From positions 140,281-166,475 of the forward strand of contig NW_003137331.1 in the NCBI RefSeq assembly GCF_000003605.2: a DNA stretch of 26,195 bases. The letters are read 5' to 3'. The number at the start of each line of letters is the position of its first letter. Within the stretch, counting starts at the first letter, position 1. This document shows positions 22,028-26,195 of this stretch, piece by piece. The stretch is from Saccoglossus kowalevskii (taxonomy: Eukaryota; Hemichordata; Enteropneusta; Harrimaniidae). The notes below the pieces were generated by a model, which saw only the letters and a program-made list of their open reading frames with translations, ran no database searches and had not been told where the DNA came from. The position numbers and the translations under genes were made by a program.

Positions 22028-25026
22028 CTGCAAGAGTTACACACAAATAGGGTCTGGATGGTTAACACAGTTTATTATTTATTAAACAGTATCAAAATTT
22101 TAAATGATCTCATATACCGCTACTTACAGTCAGGTAAATCATGTATCTTTGGTAATAATCCTGCGAAATATGGGTGCCTCATTGCATCAAGTGCTGATAT
22201 CCGCCGCGCTGGCATTAACTACAAAGTAATTATGAGTATGCAGATTAGTATATGTACTGTAAAACACATTGAAATAGCTACATGCCATTTTAGCAAATTT
22301 GACTCCATGCATGAATTAACACAACCTTAATTTAGCTAAAATTTCAACAATCTCATTGCGAGAATGCACTTTATTCTAAATTAGCGACATCTTGAATTAG
22401 CGAAATTACAGGTTAGCTAAATTAGCTAAAATGACATGTTAGCTAAAAAGACAATGTTACAAATGTGCATACAAGTTGGATTTTTTGTGCACTAAAAGAC
22501 AAAAAAAAGTATGGGTAAGCATGCATGTGAATTTTATTAATATAGATTATAATCGCACCTTTTTTTTGAGAGTGGGGTTGGTATGCTATTACTATGTAAG
22601 AAGAATATGTCAAAAAATATGAAGGGAAAAAATGGCAGATCGATCTCAGGACCAAAACAAATCGCATTTTTAGGGGCACTAAATAAAGGTACAAAAAGAA
22701 CTTGTATTTTAAGTCATTAGATCATGTGTAAAAACTAAGGCCAGACTGTTATTATCCCTTGTTTTGCGAACCCGCCGAATGAACAGGAGTCGAAAATCAA
22801 ATAAAAATAAAATTTTATTTCAGCATAATTTCTCGCACCCGCAAAAAGTTGCTAAAAAATATTATTTTTATCTTCATTTTTTTTTACCGCACGCTGCATA
22901 CAAAATCCAAGTTGCATTTTCGTGGGAGTATCATGATCAAAGTACTGAAGTCTCGCGCAGATGAGAAACAAGGTTATACATGGAATAAAATTTTATTTCA
23001 TTTCTTCTCTCCGATCATTGATCTCACTTACAATTCTTTGAGAATCACACAAATCTAATGGAAAAAAAAAAATAGTTTTATTTTTTTTCCCCGCCCTCCT
23101 CAAAAAAATTGCCTTATAAAAACTCGAGAAACAAGGAATAAAAAAAAGTCTGGCCTAATATGTAATCACAATACCTTATGCGTAGCTATGTTGTTACAAA
23201 AGGAAGAAGCTGTTTTTTTTCAACACTCACCTGTAAAAAATGTGCCGCCAAGTCATTGGCGTGAATGTTGGTTAATAATCTGAAACAAAAAAAATCAAAA
23301 TTAATGTTACATAACCATTGATAGAAACAACATTCAAATGATTTGGTGCAAACAAAAATTACAGAACCATTCTGTAAGACTCTGGAGATTATAGATAGAA
23401 GTAAACAGTGCCCTCTATGTCCTAAAATTACAGTTCTATCTTTTTTAAACGGAAGGTAATTTTTTGTTTGCTACTTACTAAAAGTTCAGTGCAAAATTAT
23501 TAACATATTTTTTTATTATTGATTCATTAATTATTTATTTATTAAGACCACATGGATTTAAATTTGATTAAAAATTTGTGAAAAAAAATTAAATGGATTT
23601 AATTTTTGAAAGGTGACAATAGTTGTATTGGGCATTTAAAGGTTGAAATTACAAATAATTTGCATGTGAAAGGACGAATAATTTACAAAATTAGCATGTG
23701 AATTTACAAATGTGCATAAATTAACATGTAAAAATGTTACCTTGGTGTAATTGTTGATAACCTCTGTGAATGATACATTGGAAATAAGTCATGTTTATAA
23801 TGTGGTAGTGAGGTTATCCCAGGCCATGTGTACTCCGTGGGTGTACCAAGTACCTAAATATTCAATAAACGAAAAAGAACAACATTTATTTAGAAGATAT
23901 TCAGAATAATTGCCTACTCCATAACACATGTATTATTGTGATAGATTATTACTCTATTGCTATAGGCCCTGAATATGGACAGTTTGATGTTAACGTGACA
24001 ACGAAAAATCCTTCAATGCTGGGCTTAAGACGTAAGCCTATTGGCTGATATAGCCTTTTCACCACCAGACTTTCTCGCCCAAATTATTCTGTATTTTTTT
24101 CTTATATTCTTCAATATTTCTGGAATTGAACTCTAATTTTGGAGGCAATGAATCAAATCAATCTGACTGAGGACCATTGAAGGAACCTACATATAAAAGA
24201 TAAAAAATAATCTGACAAGTGGTTTTCAAGATAATTTTAAAAATAGCTTTTTTTTAACCAAAAATATTCACTACAATTGGAGAGTAGAAGTTATCTTAGT
24301 TATACACCTGAATAATTAATTTTTTTTACCAAACTTATCATCAGAAAGATATGTAGAGACAGGACTAAATGTAATATAAGGTTATTACGAGGATACAGAG
24401 GAAGTATTGACCGACGCGGTGTAGAAGTTGATGCGATGGGGTACTGTCTGAGTGCATACTTTTTGGTATCCTCGTAATAACTTTATTATTATATATCTTT
24501 TCCTCCCAAGGATACATCATGGGAATGCCGAAATACAAACGTTTAGAACAGATTGAGCAAATTTCTTTGTGTGGGGGTCAAACCCCGGGGGCCGCCATGT
24601 TTGTTCTTACTATTAGAGGACGCTTATGTGCGTAATCGTTCCATATTTGGAATTCACATTTCCTAATATGGTAGGATGAAAATACTTAGTGCAAAACCAC
24701 AAAATTAAGGCACGCTGTAACGAAGACAGATGTGTAATAATAAGGAATTAACGCAATGTCCAAATACAGGCAATGGTATATTCTTTTACTGAATGGTGCA
24801 TTTAATATCACTTTTCCCTGCATATTCAAATAAGGATGTTAATTACATATAGTTTCTATTATGTTTCACGTCATTAAACTGCGATTTAAAAGGTCTGGGC
24901 ATAATATAAACAATGGAAATATTGTTTCTTACCCTAAATATCCGATCTAACTGGTCATATGTATCTTTCATTCCTGGGAATGCAGCATATCCTTGTAGCA
25001 TTTCAATAAAAATACACCCAACACCC
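21960..25026 (-). CDS. cdk14/15: CDK14/15 (PFTAIRE)-type cyclin-dependent kinase, C-terminal five exons
   Basis: This is a serine/threonine kinase of the CDK14/CDK15/Eip63E family. CDK14 pairs with cyclin Y at the membrane and phosphorylates the Wnt co-receptor LRP6. The five exons below, all with GT..AG junctions and compatible phases, encode about 137 residues. They cover kinase subdomain IX (GVGCIFIEMLQG, preceded by a split Trp codon), AAFPGMKDTYDQLDRIF, VLGTPTEYTWPG, SLPHYK, the C-lobe helices, the conserved Arg in RRISALDAMRHPYF, and a post-kinase SIFCVPGVKLQ motif. The match to human CDK14 (FPGMKD, QLERIF, VLGTP, TWPG, SLPHFK) is close, and the VPGVKLQ tail favours CDK14/15 over CDK16-18. 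ATP-binding, PFTAIRE and catalytic-loop exons lie beyond the right edge. The tail stops soon after the last motif, shorter than in human CDK14. Confidence 0.92.
22128..22218 (-). CDS. cdk14/15: Kinase exon 4 of the 5 visible: subdomain XI
   Basis: 91 nt between acceptor TTTGTAG and donor GTAAGT. It encodes LMPARRISALDAMRHPYF and KIHDLPD, with the family's conserved Arg. The intron before it is 1012 bp and contains the Harbinger-like MITE. Confidence 0.9.
22739..23155. mobile_element. 417-bp MITE, PIF/Harbinger-like, in a kinase intron
   Basis: The ends are imperfect terminal inverted repeats of about 30 bp beginning GGCCAGACT and continuing through CCTTGTTT to CGA, flanked by identical 3-bp TAA at 22736-22738 and 23156-23158. 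A 3-bp TWA target duplication is the hallmark of PIF/Harbinger elements. The interior has no transposase frame, only AT-rich sequence with AATAAAATTTTATTTCA twice (near 22805 and 22983). It is a non-autonomous element; superfamily assignment rests on the duplication alone. Confidence 0.7.
23231..23279 (-). CDS. cdk14/15: Kinase exon 3 of the 5 visible: short C-lobe exon
   Basis: 49 nt between acceptor TTTCAG and donor GTGAGT. After the base completing Arg it reads LLTNIHANDLAAHFLQ, matching the human CDK14 segment with HAEDLASKLLQ. The intron before it is 461 bp. Confidence 0.88.
23741..23853 (-). CDS. cdk14/15: Kinase exon 2 of the 5 visible: VLGTP block
   Basis: 113 nt between acceptor TTTAG and donor GTAACA. 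It encodes VLGTPTEYTWPG and SLPHYK and ends with AG of a split Arg codon. The intron before it is 1079 bp. Confidence 0.9.
24379..24483. mobile_element. 105-bp MITE with 18-bp terminal inverted repeats and TA flanks
   Basis: AGGTTATTACGAGGATAC at 24379-24396 is inverted at 24466-24483 with one mismatch, and TA flanks both sides (24377-24378, 24484-24485), as expected for Tc1/mariner-type insertion. It lies in the intron between the first two visible kinase exons. There is no coding capacity. Confidence 0.7.
24933..25026 (-). CDS. cdk14/15: Kinase exon 1 of the 5 visible: subdomain IX
   Basis: 94 nt between acceptor TTTCAG and donor GTAAGA. The first base completes a Trp codon (TG|G) from the preceding, unseen exon; 31 codons follow, from GVGCIF to DRIFR. 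It ends in phase 0. Confidence 0.9.
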
Positions 25027-25087
25027 CTGAAATGAATAACAAATATTGAACACAGTCTGCATGTGGCATTGCTAGTATTGATGATTT

Positions 25088-26195
25088 TGAGGACTCTTGA
25101 TCAACCATATTGATGATTAGATTAGACCCTTGACCAATCCCTTATAAACTTAGATGACCCTTGGCCAAACCCATATACACTTTGATGACCCTTGACCAAT
25201 CCCTTATACACTTTGATGACCCTTGGCCAATCCCATATACACTTTGATGATCCTTGGCCAATCCCATATACACTTTGATGACCCTTGGCCAAACCCATAT
25301 AGACTTTGATTGACCCTTGGTCAATCCCATATACTTTTTGATGACCCTAGGCCAATCCCATATACACTTTGATGACCCTTGGCCAATCCCATATACACTT
25401 TGATGACCCTTGGCCAAACCCATATACACTTTGATGACCCTTGGCCAATCCCATATACACTTTGATGACCCTTGACCACTCCCTTATACACTTTGATGAC
25501 CCTTGGCCAAACCCATATACACTTAGATGACCCTTGACCAATCCCATATACACTTTGATGACCCTTGGCCAATCCCATATACACTTTGATGACCCTTGAC
25601 CACTCCCTTATACACTTTGATGACCCTTGGCCAAACCCATATACACTTTGATGACCCTTGGCCAATCCCATATACACTTTGATGACCCTTGGCCAATCCC
25701 ATATACACTTTGATGACCCTTGGCCAAACCCATATACACTTTGATGACCCTTGGCCAATCCCATATATACTTTGATGACCCTTGACCACTTCCTTATACA
25801 CTTTGATGACCCTTGGCCAAACCCATATACACTTTGATGACCCTTGGCCAAACCCATATACACTTAGATGACCCTTGACCAATCCCATATACACTTTGAT
25901 GACCCTTGGCCAATCCCATATACACTTTGATGACCCTTGACCACTCCCTTATACACTTTGATGACCCTTGGCCAAACCCATATACACTTTGATGACCCTT
26001 GGCCAAACCCATATACACTTAGATGACCCTTGGCCAATCCCTTATAAACATAGATGACCCTTGGCCAATCCCATATACACTTTGATGACCCTTGGCCAAT
26101 CCCATATACACTTTGATGACCCTTGGTCAATCCCTTATAAACTTAGATGACCCTTGGCCAATCCCTTATAACTTTGATGACCCTTGGCCAATCCC
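25088..26195. repeat. 31-bp minisatellite, about 35 copies, running off the window
   Basis: The consensus unit can be read as ACACTTTGATGACC, CTTGGCCAATC and CCATAT. Degenerate units mark the left edge (about 25088-25140); the right edge is outside the window. Main variants differ at GGCCAAT, GGCCAAA, GACCACT or GACCAAT, at CATAT versus TTAT, and at CTTTGAT versus CTTAGAT. It sits in the intron upstream of the first visible kinase exon. Because 31 is not a multiple of 3, three units give a 31-residue protein period, which explains the long minus-strand open frames; these are not genes. Confidence 0.97.

Noticed and set aside
24703-24715. miR-124-like string AATTAAGGCACGC
   Set aside because: The match ends after the seed region, and no opposite arm able to pair with it was found within about 100 bp on either side.
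25142-26130. Several overlapping minus-strand open frames of up to 180 codons with repeated GLAKGHQSVYG-like sequence
   Set aside because: They arise because the 31-bp minisatellite lacks stops in these frames. The protein repeats every 31 residues (three DNA units), starts are repeats of the same ATG, and the region is an intron of the kinase gene.
25088-26195. CRISPR array
   Set aside because: Units abut directly with no unique spacers, and the sequence is eukaryotic.

Overview
The window looks like AT-rich nuclear DNA from an invertebrate animal. It has one intact intronless metazoan gene, the 3' end of an intron-split gene with canonical GT..AG junctions, several kinds of simple repeat, MITE-like elements and a large minisatellite. 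The phylum cannot be fixed from the sequence. The protein matches are general bilaterian ones, so a marine invertebrate (hemichordate, echinoderm, lancelet or lophotrochozoan) is only a guess.

Layout. 1-5046 is AT-rich sequence with no recognisable gene. 5047-6859 is probably the Frizzled 3' UTR and flank. 6860-8530 (minus) is a complete, single-exon Frizzled receptor of the FZD1/2/7 type. 8531-9090 is its 5' flank, with a two-codon uORF, CCAAT boxes and a palindromic E-box. 9091-21391 is a long intergenic stretch with dispersed repeats (13905-14245, 15048-15141, 19876-20035) and diverged tandem duplications (16224-16461, 20925-21240). 21392-21959 is a probable purine-rich 3' UTR. 21960-25026 (minus) holds the last five coding exons of a CDK14/15 (PFTAIRE)-type kinase. 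Its 5' exons lie beyond the right edge. A 417-bp Harbinger-like MITE and a 105-bp TA-flanked MITE sit in its introns. About 35 copies of a 31-bp minisatellite fill the intron upstream of the first visible exon and run off the window.

How the genes fit together. Both genes are read leftwards, kinase first and Frizzled second, about 13.4 kb from kinase stop to Frizzled ATG. From memory, human CDK14 is followed by FZD1 on 7q21 and CDK15 by FZD7 on 2q33, so this looks like an ancient bilaterian gene pair. Both products act at the same membrane step of Wnt signalling: Frizzled binds Wnt, and CDK14 with cyclin Y phosphorylates LRP5/6. The minisatellite unit carries an exact TCF/LEF consensus (ATCAAAG on the minus strand), so the kinase intron holds about 27 such sites in a row. 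Whether that matters functionally is unknown, but it is the most interesting untested signal here.
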